Shown in pieces: positions 35,748 through 46,589 of a DNA stretch of 64,000 nucleotides. Made by a program: the position numbers and the translations under genes. This stretch comes from Dermatemys mawii (lineage: Eukaryota > Chordata > Testudines > Dermatemydidae): positions 9,060,222 to 9,124,221 of the forward strand of contig ML677386.1 in assembly GCA_007922305.1 (NCBI GenBank), written 5' to 3'. Positions within the stretch are counted from its first letter, which is position 1. Each line of letters begins with the position of its first letter. Below the pieces are notes generated by a model, which saw only the letters and a program-made list of their open reading frames with translations, ran no database searches and had not been told where the DNA came from.

Positions 35748-35911
35748 TACTTCACCGTGTATTTGGTGCAGACATAGGGCTTGATTTTGGTCTCCTGTTC
35801 CCCAATGTAAATTGGGGCAACTCTGCTTAGTCAATGGACTTATACCGGTGTAAAAATGATGCCAGAGCATAATCAAGCCCCATGTCTGCACAAAATATGT
35901 GGTGAAATAAG
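35748..35911. repeat. 164-bp fold-back with about 45-bp arms
   Basis: TTCACCGTGTATTTGGTGCA then GACATAGGGCTTGATTTTGG on the left. The right arm AATCAAGCCCCATGTCTGCA then CAAAATATGTGGTGAAAT is its inverted copy with a few mismatches. The loop holds the 'cttataccggtgtaaa' core of a common palindromic repeat, but the arms extend beyond it. Confidence 0.7.
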
Positions 35912-36770
35912 TATTTAGTTCTTTACCATACTTTAGTCAGGAGTCACCATCTGGATGAACGTTTAAGAACTTAATGTTATGCATTACTGCAGGAAAACTG
36001 AAAGCAGTAGTGTGGTGTTTGACTCTCCTTGGCCACCCCAGCCCCACCCACAAACCCCAACACCACCTTCATTTTTTATTACAGAAAGGCAGGTCCTAGC
36101 ATGACACCTGTCATGCATATACCAGCATCTCTGTTATGCCTTATAGTTCTACCTCCTGACATTGAGGATGCAGGGACCAGTCCTCATACATTTTTGGGAG
36201 GGGTGAAGAAAGGAATGCCACTTTTTGTCTTTGGCAAATTCAAGACTTGGTTTTGACAAACACTAAAGCAAGCACCTGCAGTGCTCCTTTCATCACAAGA
36301 AGGGTTGCCTTCATCCTACAAGGGAAAAGGAAGAAAAGGTGATATACAAAGGCTGAAGATGGGCTTGGAGAACTCCTTGCCTCACTCCAGTCCCTTGAGA
36401 ATAGTGACACAAACAGAGAAGTCAGTAATTGGAAGTAAAACCATCCCGAGCTCGCTGCTCCTTCAATATGTAACTTGCATAGCGTGGTGGGAATCACAAC
36501 ACACAGTATAAGACATAATATTATGTACTAATCTCAGACCACTGCCTTCTTGGCCCACGTCCCCATCCAAGACATTTGTGGCGTCACCACATGGTCTTCA
36601 GTTCACATGTTCACCTCGCACTATGTGATCATCTCCCAAACCAGGGATGACGCTGGCTTCGCCAGGGCAGTATTCCGTCCCGGGAGCTTGTGAACTCCCA
36701 CCCACGTCCAACAGATATAGCTTGGAATCACCTACTGTGCAATACATATGAGCAATCACCCAAAGAGGAA

Positions 36771-37095
36771 AAGACAGTTACTTTTCCATAACCGGTGTTC
36801 TTCGAGATGTGTTGCTCATGTCTATTCCACATCCTGCCCTCCTTCCCCATTGTCAGTTGTCTGACAAGAAGGAACTGAGGATGGGAGGGAGCGTGCAGTA
36901 CCCCTTATGCTGTGCCATGGTGGCACCACTCCCAGAGTGGCAGGGGGTGCTTCCCCGCCCCCCCCCCCCCCCATGGGTACTGCTGGGGGAAAAATTTCCA
37001 GCACCGGTGCACGTAGGGAGCACGCACACCTACTGTGGAATAGACATGAGCAACACATCTCAAAGAACACCAGTTACGGAAAGGTAATTGTCTTT
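36771..37095. mobile_element. Fold-back element with about 62-bp arms and a GC-rich centre
   Basis: The left arm AGACAGTTACTTTTCCATAA ... GTGTTGCTCATGTCTATTCC is inverted at the right as GGAATAGACATGAGCAACAC ... CCAGTTACGGAAAGGTAATT. The centre includes a C run at 36957-36972. Just upstream, 36729-36781 (CACCTACTGTGCAATACATA TGAGCAATCACCC) is a diverged copy of the right arm, so two copies abut. Confidence 0.7.
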
Positions 37096-37240
37096 TTCCC
37101 TTATGTGTTCAGAGTGCAGTATTTACAGCAAGCTAATATTATATTATCAGAGATCTAAACCAGAAAGTCCCAGCTTAAGCCATCACCTCAGCCTGCAGCT
37201 CACAGGCCTTCTGTCACCAGATAACCTGTTCTTAAAGAGC

Positions 37241-37387
37241 AAGAGTACTTGTGGCACCTTAGAGACAAACAAATTTATTTAAGCATAAACTCGAAAACTT
37301 ATGCTTAAATAAATTTGTTAGTCTCTAAGGTGCCACAAGTATTCCTGTTCTTTTTGTGGATACAGACTAACATGGCTCCTACTCTGA
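37241..37387. mobile_element. 147-bp near-perfect hairpin insertion related to the PLE end, 18-bp target duplication
   Basis: GTACTTGTGGCACCTTAGAG ... TTTATTTAAGCATAA and its inverted partner TTATGCTTAAATAAATTTGT ... GTGCCACAAGTA surround a 10-nt centre. A tail TTTTTGTGGATACAGACTAA CATGGCTCCTACTCTGAAA follows. Flanks AACCTGTTCTTAAAGAGC (37223-37240) and AACCTATTCTTAAAGAGC (37388-37405) are a target duplication with one mismatch. Confidence 0.85.
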
Positions 37388-38164
37388 AACCTATTCTTAA
37401 AGAGCTTCCTGTCTTCCTCCCTGGGGTCTCCAGCTTGTAGCATCCAGACCTCCTCCTCCTGTCCTTGAACACTTTGTGCCGGGTAGGAAGAAGCTTAATT
37501 GGATTCATCCCATTTTCTAGTAGCAAACTAGTAGTAGCCCTGCACCCTGTCAGAGACTTGTAATGAGCTTGACCCTCATACAGAACTCCATTTGTTACCA
37601 GTAGAGGGTCTACATTCTGCTTGAAAGCAAAATGTGTCTCTTTGGTGACATTCCTAAGACTACTAGAATTTATTTCAAGCATAAACCAGTCATATCTCTT
37701 GTTCCTCCAGCATACGGCTGCTTTTATTTATACTTTTTCTTTTCTTTCTTCCTGCCTCGTAGATATCATATTCAGTGGCAGTGAAGCATATAATTTTTGC
37801 TTCCATTTTTTTCTACCTAAAAACCTATTGTAATCATTTAGTATATTACAAATAACAGCATGTGGTTTCAGGCTGCATCTCAAAGGTAATTAAATCTTAG
37901 GGGTTTCTCGGTGTTCATAAACCACATGAATTATGCTGTTACCAGTTCTGATTTCAGCAGAACTTTGATTCAATTGCATCTCGCTATTCAATCTGCAGGA
38001 CTGGCATTAGACTCACTGGGGCCCAAGGCAGAAACTAAGGAGTGGGCCCCCTATCCTGCCTCCCTTACCTGCTCACACATTGGATTTCTGCAACGTTTCT
38101 GAAGCTGTAGCGCAACCCCCGCCATGTGGGCCCTGGGCAGTTAGCCTGCTTGCTATCTCTAATG

Positions 38165-38310
38165 CTGGCCCTGTCAGTCTGAGACCACTTATTATACAAT
38201 AACAATATTTCACTGCCTCCCAGAGGTGGTGTGAGGCTTAATTCACTAATGCTTATAAAGTGCTTTGAAATCATTGGATGGGAAAAGTATATAGAACTTC
38301 ATATTGGTGG
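38165..38310 (+). repeat. MIR-type SINE 3' half
   Basis: GGTGGTGTGAGGCTTAATTC then TAATGCTTATAAAGTGCTTT follows the MIR 3' end. The 5' part is lost. Confidence 0.45.
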
Positions 38311-39587
38311 TGGTGGTTATATAAAATCATAGATTGATTCTGTCTAGATTAATAAAGCTGCCCCAAAATTAAGGGAAATGTACCCTCTATCAAAAAAATG
38401 TTTTTCCCCCATAGTAAAGTACAGAGTGAAACATCACAATAAATGAATGTAAATTACAAAAAAGACAGTGTTGAGGAAGCTATAGTAGAATCAAAAGCTG
38501 ACAAAAGGCATTTCAAACTGGTGTTCATCCATGCCATAGGAGTGATTTGCATAACTTTCCCATGATTCTCTACAGTCACATTTTTCAAAAGAGAGCTAGC
38601 TTGCTTTTTGCAGTTGCATAACCTATGGGTGCCTCTTTTTTTTGACACTGCAATTGAGTAAAACAACATTTCATAATGGATGAGCTCTAAGAAGGCCAAA
38701 AGCAGTATAGCATTTCCTTTCTGTGTATTAAGTAAGTTTTGAAAAAAGTAAGATTTTTTTTGTTCTAGCTCCAGTCTTTTTTTCGTTTACACTGAAATAG
38801 AACTCAGGGTCTCACGAATACCTTTGATACTTTACTGCTGTAAATATTTACTCTTCTTTATTATCAGTTGAATCTGTATTAGTGCTTTTGGGCCCCGATA
38901 CTGCAACCTGACCTGTGCAGGAAGACCACTGAGTAAATTAAGAAAAGGGAAAAGAAATCCAAGAAAATTTAACAATTGGCTTGTTCTTCCTGGGATAGCT
39001 GTTCTATCACCAGAAGGCTCCAGAGCCAAAATCTCTGGTTTCAAGGTTTTCAGACATAGAAAGAATAAGCATAATAAAAGATTAGATTCCAGAGTAACAT
39101 GTCAGGCCTCTATGGCTGAACTCTTCACATGCAATCAGAGGAACAGAGACATTGACAACTCCCTGGACTAACCAGATACTACTTATGCTGTGATCAACTA
39201 TGCCACAACTTCCAAACTAACCAAATCCTGTTGATAGGGCAGGTCAGTCATGCCAATCTGCCAGACTAACACAACTCTGCTCATTATGGGTCGACCATGC
39301 CTCAGACAGACAGCTGTTGAGAACTGAAAGGGAGAGCAGTGTGGACATGGAGGAACAAACGGGTGGTAAGGGGCCTCTTGGCTCACCACTTATTTCTGAG
39401 TGACTAACTCTGCCTCCTTTAACAAGGGATGGTAACCTTTTTGGAAGCATGCCTTGTTCACCCTAGGATTCAATGAGGCAACATGGCTGTGCTCTGCAGC
39501 TCTTCTGTAGTACCATCTGGCTCATTAAGAGATGCAGTCAAAGACCTGCACTATGCAGCTGTTAGGTAGCTAGGCCTGACTCACTAA

Positions 39588-39915
39588 GATTATGGCTACA
39601 CTGTGGAAAAAAACAACAAACCACACCACGGCAGAGAGTCTTAAAGCCTGGGTCCACTGACTTGGGCCTGTGCTACAGGGCTAAAAAATAGCAGTGTAGG
39701 CATTTCCACTTGAACTGAAGCCCAGGCTCTGAAACCAGGCGAAGTGGGGAGGGTGTCAGACCCATGACACCAGCCCAAGTGGGAACATCTATACAGCTAC
39801 TTTTAGCCCTGGAGAATGAGCCCTGCGAATCTGAGTCATTGACCCGTGCTCTGAAACTCTCTGCCATGGGGTTTGTTTTGTTTCTTCTGGGGTTTATTTT
39901 GCAGCGTGCATGTAC
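39588..39915. mobile_element. MITE, about 330 bp, 'tagtgtagacatacc' family
   Basis: GGCTACACTGTGGAAAAAAA on the left and TTTTGCAGCGTGCATGTACC on the right are diverged inverted ends. The interior phrases CAGCCCAAGTGGGAACATCT and GAATCTGAGTCATTGACCCG are common to this family. Confidence 0.55.
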
Positions 39916-40384
39916 CACAAGGGGTCCATTGAGACAAAGGGCTGCACCATGCAGCTGTTATGTTGCTCTTCCTGGCTTACTAAGGAATCCAGTGATAGGC
40001 CAAAATCATATTAGCAGCTTTGAAACATTCAGATTAGCAATTTGGGGAGCCCTTAGACAAAGTTATGACTCATGTCAGAATCCTCAGATAAATCAAAAAG
40101 ACCTTACAGGACTTCCCAATTCCATATGAAGGAAAAGGAATAGCAAGCTCTATTACAGGCTTAAGTATCCGTTTCACAGCTAATCCCCTATGTACAGAAG
40201 GTGAGACTACACAAAGTCAGATAGAATAAGTTTAAGCTGGGGAAGGGAAGGCGTAATGGAGTCTTCACAACAAATCCTTCCAATTGAATACCAACATTTT
40301 CACAATTCCAGTTCTGGAAAGCTTGCCAATACTTTGCCAGGAGGAGAGAGCCAGAAGCCCTTGGCATACATGCCTGTCACTCTA

Positions 40385-41610
40385 GCGACCAAAGGGGTTA
40401 TTACCTTTTGCCTTTTCCCTAGTGCCCATCGCCACCAGGGTAATACAGAAGATCAGAAAGAAGGAAATGGGAGTGATCTTAGTGGCTTCCATTGGTTCAG
40501 GAGGCTTTGGTTTCCTGATCTGGTGGACATCAGTGGGAGTTACCATTTTTCGTGAATCTGAGGCCAAATTTGTTATCTCAGGAACCAGTTCTTCACCAAG
40601 ATCCAAGAAAGTCAAATCTAGCAGCTTGGCATTTGAAAGGAAGTTTCTAAAATGAAAGGTTACTCTGCTAGTCTTGTCAAAACTCTGGTGGCATCTAGGA
40701 GAAAGTAAAAAAAACAGGTCTTATTCAAGGATTTGGCTAAATTTACGCAGGAGGAGACATAGCATCATTTAACCAAAGTGTCTTATATTCTGGAATTTTT
40801 ACAGGACAGTTTTTATGTCAGGTTGCAGGCTAGCACCTTAAAAGTACACATTTCTGCACTGTTGTCAATTTTGAGTGTATCCAGAAAGTCTTCTGTTTCC
40901 CATCATAAGAACGTGTGTCACTTCATCAGAACAGGTCAGCTGTTGGATCCTCCTAAGGCACTGCCTTGGGGTCTGAACATTGTGCTCAATGCCTTAATTC
41001 GGGTGCACTTTGAACTTATTAAATCAGTTTCATTGCACTACCTGGCTATCAAAATAACCTTTTTCATCCCTATCAGCTTGCCAAGAAGGTTGCAAGCTCT
41101 AGCAACTGATCCCTCCTTCTGTATCTTCCACAAAGATAAGGTGGTTTTGTGAACAACTCCCATGTTTATTCCAAAAGTTAATTTAATTTTTCATTGAGCA
41201 CAATTAAGAATTTTTCATTGCTTTCCTTTTGTCCACATTCTTCTCACCCAAAGGAGAAACTATGGTATTTACTGGATGCAAGCAAGCCTTAAAAGCTTAT
41301 CTGAAAAGAACTGAGCGCTTAAGAACAGCCTTCCTGGTCTTATTCATTCAAGGAAAAGAGGTGCTAATACATCTAGATTATCAGTCTCACAGTAGATATG
41401 CCTGTGTGTATGGAGCAAAAGGTCTCAATCCTCCAGTGGAAACAAGAGCTCACTCAGTATGAATGGAGGTGGCATCATGGTTTGAAAAGTCCCTTTCAAG
41501 GCAATCTGTAAAACTGCAGCTTGGACATTCCTGCATGCATTTGCCAAGTTTTACAACACAGTCTTCCATTGATGCAACCTTAGGCAGATAAGGCCTGCAT
41601 GGTGTGGTGA
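40385..41610 (+). pseudogene. DIRS-like tyrosine-recombinase retroelement fragment
   Basis: Two broken frames match vertebrate DIRS-type elements in order. The first (about 40385-40655) reads IATRVIQKIRKKEMGVILVA, the region at the end of the RT-RNase H/methylase ORF. The second (40766-41152) reads VSYILEFLQDSFYVRLQAST, then LRRLQALATDPSF-like wording (seen as LPRRLQALATD) and CIFHKDKVVL, the core of the tyrosine recombinase with its first catalytic Arg. After a short damaged gap, 41229-41462 resumes and ends ETRAHSV at a TGA exactly where the second Arg of the HxxR motif is expected. AKFYNT further on supplies the Tyr region. DIRS elements integrate by a recombinase instead of an integrase (family knowledge). 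This copy is dead and sense to DISC1. Confidence 0.8.
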
Positions 41611-42040
41611 TTCCTTAGAGGAAGAGAATCCTTTCTCTGAGTGACATTTTGTTCCCTCCCTAGGAATTTTGTCACTGCTCAGAAAATTCTGTATTGAGGA
41701 TCTGTGGACCTTGCCTGGAGAGGGAACTGGAGTATTTGTGGTTGTTTACCTGAAAATGTTCCCTTCTTGAAAAGGATACGTCCACAGAGACGGTGCCCCC
41801 CTGGAAATCCATTACAAGAAATCTGTCAAATTTGTGGTTAAAGTTCTCTGCAGAAGTTAAAATCTTTCTTGTTGTTCATGTTTCTTGTCAAGTATTTTTT
41901 GCAAGGTGCTGATGCGGAATGAGACACTCCTTTTTTGTTTCATAGTCCAGAGGGCTTAGCTTTGGAAACATCTTGTAACTGAGGGAGTCTTTGGAAGGCG
42001 GGGCTAGTTCTGCCCCCTTTGGTTACAAACTAGTGGTGAC
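41611..42040 (+). mobile_element. DIRS-like element, probable 3' non-coding part
   Basis: Continues directly from the recombinase remnant. It contains GAGGATCTGTGGACCTTGCC, echoed after the nested MITE as GAAGATCTGTGGACTTACCC (42537-42556). The repeated wording suggests terminal repeats of the element, split by the MITE. Confidence 0.45.
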
Positions 42041-42520
42041 TAAGGCTACGTTTATATCACAGAGGTCATGGAAGTCCTGGAAACCATGACTTCCAGAGAT
42101 CTCCATGACATTCTCCGCGTTAGCCCTTGCGCTGTGGGACTCTGGAGCCGGCAGCCAGTGGGGCCCTGGCAAGGTTCCAGCATAAGGTGTCAGACTCCTG
42201 AGGGGACCCTCCTCAGGGTTCCAGTGATGGGAGACAGGGGGGAACATGCCTCAGGCGAGCAGGTGAGGGTGTCCCATTTTCTCTTTGGGATATTTGGTCA
42301 TGCTGCAGCTCCCAGCTGCTGGGGGTGGAGGGGGGGTCTCTGCAGCTTCCACGGGCCGAGGGGGAACCTTACAGCTCCCAAATACCACAATGGCAGGGGG
42401 AAACCATGAAACCGCAGCAGCAAAAGTCACAGACAGGTCATGGCTTCCGTGAATTTTTGTTTGCCTGTGACCTGTCCATGACTTTTACTAAAAAATAGCC
42501 ATGACAAAATCCTAGCCTTA
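42041..42520. mobile_element. MITE, 480 bp, nested in the DIRS-like element
   Basis: TAAGGCTACGTTTATATCAC at the left and ACAAAATCCTAGCCTTA at the right are inverted ends. The subterminal GTCATGGAAGTCCTGGAAAC and CAGGTCATGGCTTCCGTGAA echo each other. The GC-rich centre differs from its surroundings. Confidence 0.75.
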
Positions 42521-43154
42521 CTGATGACCCATACTGAAGATCTGTGGACTTACCCTGTCAAAGAAGGGATACTTTTCAGGTAATTATTGTATTTTCTATA
42601 TATAAACTGAAAGTTGGTAACTGGTCCACATTCTATCCTCATGTGCAAGAGTGTGGCTCCCATTGAGTTTAGGCAGCACAATGCATGAATCCAAGGATAG
42701 TACTTGGTCTTATATTAGTGAGAAGTACTGTTCAGGAGCTGAATGGTTGCCACATTAATAGCAGGAGCTCTTTTGATATCCATTAATAGCTGTGCTGTGA
42801 TTTCAGGTTACTCCAAGGGGAGATTGACTGCAAAAGTGTCTTTGGGCATCAGAATAAACAACCTCTATATCGATCTACACCTTCCTTCCCCCCATCAAAA
42901 GAACCCCCTCTGACCAACCGAGTTCTTTTCTAACCCTTATAAGACAGCGCTAAGTAATGCCACTTGACTTCAAAGTTACTGGAAATCCTAAATATAATAA
43001 ATAAAGTGTTAAATATGTATGAATATTTAATCGAAACAATTTGGAAGAACTTGAAGCCACAATTAGATAGCAATGTCCATCTGTTGTGAGCAGCAGAATA
43101 ATTTATGTCATAACTTGGAGAAAAAAAAAGGGCTGCCAATCACCTTTGGGTTTA

Positions 43155-43174
43155 TTCCTTAATAAAGCATGAAC
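43155..43174 (+). other. U12-type branch site and AC 3' splice site of DISC1 last intron
   Basis: TTCCTTAAT (43155-43163) fits the U12 branch-site consensus TTCCTTRAY. The likely branch A at 43162 is 12 nt from the terminal AC at 43173-43174, inside the usual 10-16 nt window. The segment lacks the long pyrimidine tract of a U2-type acceptor. It pairs with the AT start at 30368. Confidence 0.85.
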
Positions 43175-43323
43175 AGTCCCTACAGAGGGAGATCCAGATG
43201 GTGAAGGAAACTCTGCAGGCCATGGTTATGCAGCTGCAGCCAGATAAGGAGGCAGGTAAAGATGAGGCTGGAGACTTCCTCGGTGACAGCTGGTGTCCAG
43301 GAAAACAAGACTTAAAGAAATAA
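43175..43323 (+). CDS. DISC1: DISC1, terminal coding exon (equivalent to human exon 13)
   Basis: AG at 43175-43176 completes the CAG codon split by the intron. The frame then runs SLQREIQMVKETLQAMVMQL to a TAA at 43321-43323. Human DISC1 has SLRRELQMVKETLQAMILQL here, so orthology is clear. This is the end of the C-terminal coiled coil that carries a leucine-zipper-like NDEL1-binding segment (family knowledge). After QLQPDKEAG the tail diverges and is Asp/Gly-rich, ending GKQDLKK, similar in length to the human tail. A 3' UTR must follow. The first AATAAA hexamers downstream are at 44172 and 44359, but I cannot tell which, if any, is used. The exon could also be joined from AACAG|TCC at 43176 by a U2-type acceptor, but no matching phase-0 GT donor exists at the other end. 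Confidence 0.95.
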
Positions 43324-44839
43324 TGGCCGGGGGGCGGGGGGGTGTCTGGTGTTTTAATTCATGAAGGGTTGCTTTTAGTAACTGAATACTGTCTTACCAA
43401 GCCTTGAGGATTTCTTCTCTCCCTGCATAACTAATAACAACTAAATCAATTATGGAGAAATGGAGCCTGGAGGTTCATCAACAGACGTGTTCTACACAGC
43501 TTCACATGTTCTGGCACAGACTGGAAAATAGCTTTCCAGTAATTGTGTAGATTACAAACTGATACATTTCAAGTGATTCAGCAGAGTCTCCTTTAATGTC
43601 AAAGTGAGATTTTTTTAACAATGTTACAAACAACTTCCTTACTCGTGCGTTCTTCAGTCTTTTTCTCCTTCAACAAGTAACATTAAACAAGTAACATTCT
43701 TCAGTATTGCTGAGACACAGCTGAGGGAATAAGTAATTTTTTGCCTTTGTAACATCTTTCTTATACCCAAGTTATTTTTAGATGCCTACAGAATATAAAA
43801 CCACTAGGCTAGAATTCAAAATAACCAAATTCTTCTAACTTAAATTAGGACTACACTTACTCACTGGCATTCAACATAGCAGGGATAATTAACATCAGAC
43901 TAGAGAATAATAGCTTTTCATCCATTTTCATTTACATTTTATAGAAAATGCACATTAATACCAAAAACTCAGAACATTTAAAGTGATAACTGATTTGTGG
44001 TCTTTATATTTGAATACTGCATGAACATTAAGTAATTTTTCTTAATATTATGCTTACTTCTTTGACCTGCCCTATATGGTCATAAAAATGAAAGGGTTTT
44101 GGATGTGTATATACATATGTATGTTTGATAAAGCTATATTATCTGTTTAATCTCTGTTTGCTCCAGGAAAAAATAAAAGGAATGGAACTAAAACCAGCTA
44201 AATATTGGTGATTTACAATGGTGCAGTAGTCAAACAATTAGTAAATTATGTACTCATAAATCAAAACATTCTTACTCGGATGCTAACGTTATCACATTTT
44301 CATTCGGAATCCTATTTCTGCTATTTGCTGCAGAGACTATGGGGCAGGGGGAATTATAAATAAAAAAATGTAATTCAATCTTTAAAACCACTAGCTCAAG
44401 CAAATTATTTACAACCTTATATTGTACCCCATTTTTAAAACTACCATTTTCATTTGAAAAATGGACTTTTTAAAAATAATAATTCACATTTGTGCCATTA
44501 GAGTTGCTGGATTTACAAATAAAGCATGATGGTTTTTTAGACATTAATCCCTGGACTACTAGCCCGATAGACCTACAAAACTATGTTTATTCTTCTTTGC
44601 ATACTTAAATACTAGAGTTAAAATTTCTACCTCAAAAATGTTATATATATAAAATATAGCAGCAGGCAGTTGTGATTAACAGCAGAGGTATAATTTCATC
44701 AGGGATATGAAATTGACAAACCATGAGAGTCACGTTCCAGTGGTTTGTGTAGTCATCAGTTCTTCAGGATGCATTACAGCCCTGTAATTCAAAACATGGT
44801 TGGCTTTTATCTTTAGATCAGAATCCATGCTGTGACTAA

Positions 44840-45124
44840 GGGCTTGTCTTCACTACAGCAGGGAGGGATCGATCTTATGGCGATCGATTTATTGCGTCTC
44901 ATCAAGACGGGAGAAATCAATCGCCAGTGCTGCCCCCATTGACTCCGTAACTCCATCTTGACCGGAGGCGTAAGCTGGAGTTTATGGGGGAGTGCGCCGC
45001 CGAATGCCACCGCCGTGAGGACGGCAGGTAAATCAGTTGCAGATAAGCAGACTTCAGCTACGTGATTCACGTAGCCGAAGTTGCGTATCTGCAGTCGATC
45101 CCACCCCCCAGTGAAGACCAGGCC
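44840..45124. mobile_element. PIF/Harbinger-like MITE, 285 bp
   Basis: GGGCTTGTCTTCACTACAGC and CCAGTGAAGACCAGGCC are inverted termini. TAA flanks both sides (44837-44839 and 45125-45127), the 3-bp target typical of PIF/Harbinger. Subterminal GATCGATCTTATGGCGATCG and ACGTGATTCACGTAGCC are internal palindromes. Confidence 0.8.
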
Positions 45125-45404
45125 TAAGAGTACTAGGTCAGTGTCTTGCATGGGTTTCAGTTCCTTTCTCCCATCGCAGCCTTTCCCTTACTCCTCTACG
45201 GCATCCAATGGAGGGCTCCCGCTGCTGCCTCTTCTTTTTCTCTTCCTTCTACGTACCCTACGCACCCTCTCCAAGCTATCCTTGGAGAGTTTCTGCACAT
45301 TGTTCATCCACTTCTACAGGAAAGTGCAGTGGAGAGGCAAAGTATTAGTTACTAGTCATAGGCAGACCAAGTGCAGACTGTATGCTGATACTGTTTTGCT
45401 CACA

Positions 45405-45515
45405 GGGTGAGATTCACCCTTATGCATAAGGCCAGCCCGACGCCTATGCACCACTTAATTGGGGAGCGTGGGGGAGAGCTTATTCTGCACAGTAATGAAA
45501 TTCAGCCTACCCTCC
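45405..45515. repeat. Palindromic 'gtgaaattcaccc' repeat
   Basis: GGGTGAGATTCACCCTTATG, GCCTATGCACCACTTAATTG and GAAATTCAGCCTACC. Same family as 56248-56396. Confidence 0.5.
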
Positions 45516-46589
45516 TTAAAGTTAGTGACAATTCTGGGTAAAAACTGATAGAATATGGCTATAAAACTGGCATGACTACCGAGTTTAATGCTGTTGGGCC
45601 TAAATGTGGGCTAACATCCAACAGAGCCAAGGCTCACCAACTGCCAGAAATTAGAGTTCATCGTGTCACTAACCCAACATGAGTTCACCCTGCATATATA
45701 ACACGCACACGGGACAAGACTGTGAACATCGTGCTCACTTTGGTGAGCAGTTACTCATATGAGAATCACCACTGGAAGAATGCAGAGCTTTGTCATTGTT
45801 GACTATGCAGCATGTGTGAGCCAAACACAGCCCAGGCTGAATATTGATAAATCACACAGCACAGCAAGAACCAAATGGAGCTGCAGTAGTTCAAGTCACA
45901 GCACTTTGCTCACAATGACTCTCAGCCTTTGAGTAGGGAAAATTAATCCTCAGCTTCTGTTGTTTTGTCTAGCTGTGCATTCTAGCTGTATGAGTTTTTG
46001 AAGAAACTCCATTTTGATTTAAAACATGGTGGCTTTCATGTCTTCAAAGCATTGTTAGTTTTTAATTTAAAAAAGTATAAACCACTGTAATAAAAACACT
46101 GAATTCAAACTATCAGTCATTACTTGATTTGTATGTAATTTTATATTTTGATGTATTAACATTTTATTTTTTCACACTTCTCTTTCTGGCTTATATTTTT
46201 AATCTATCATTCCATTCTCTTTACTGTTTGTTGTGGGAAATTAACAGCCAACCCAATAATTGTTCTAAGGCAGTCTGAATAAAAAGTGTAATAAAGTAAA
46301 TCATTTACTGCACCTCAGTCACCTTTCTTTTACTGTGGATAGGAAATATATTTTTCTGCAAATAAAGAAAACAGTGTTTATAAAATATGTTGTAAGGTCT
46401 ACATGCATTTATTGTTCATTCAGTTTACCAATGCTTTTAGCTTTAAATGGGTAAATTCAGTATCTGGCACCTTGCAGAGAAGGAGGAAGCGTCTATTAGG
46501 GAAATTCTAGGAACATCCCATCTTCTGGAAACATTTCTGAAAATCCATTCCACTAGGTGCAGTGGCAAACAATATTGATTTGCAGAAGT

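Larger units (their letters stand above)
30368..43174 (+). other. DISC1: DISC1 intron 12, U12-type AT-AC
   Basis: A 12,807-bp intron with AT-AC ends and U12 signals at both termini. It hosts a possible solo-LTR-like block (31867-32756), a MIR, fold-back repeats at 35748-35911 and 36771-37095, a 147-bp hairpin insertion and a DIRS-like fragment with a nested MITE. 33700-35740 is AT-rich with nothing recognisable. Confidence 0.8.

Noticed and set aside
43162..43176. Ordinary AG acceptor at 43175-43176 for the last DISC1 exon
   Set aside because: It would need a phase-0 GT donor at the end of the previous exon, which is absent. There is also no pyrimidine tract, whereas the U12 branch motif is in place.
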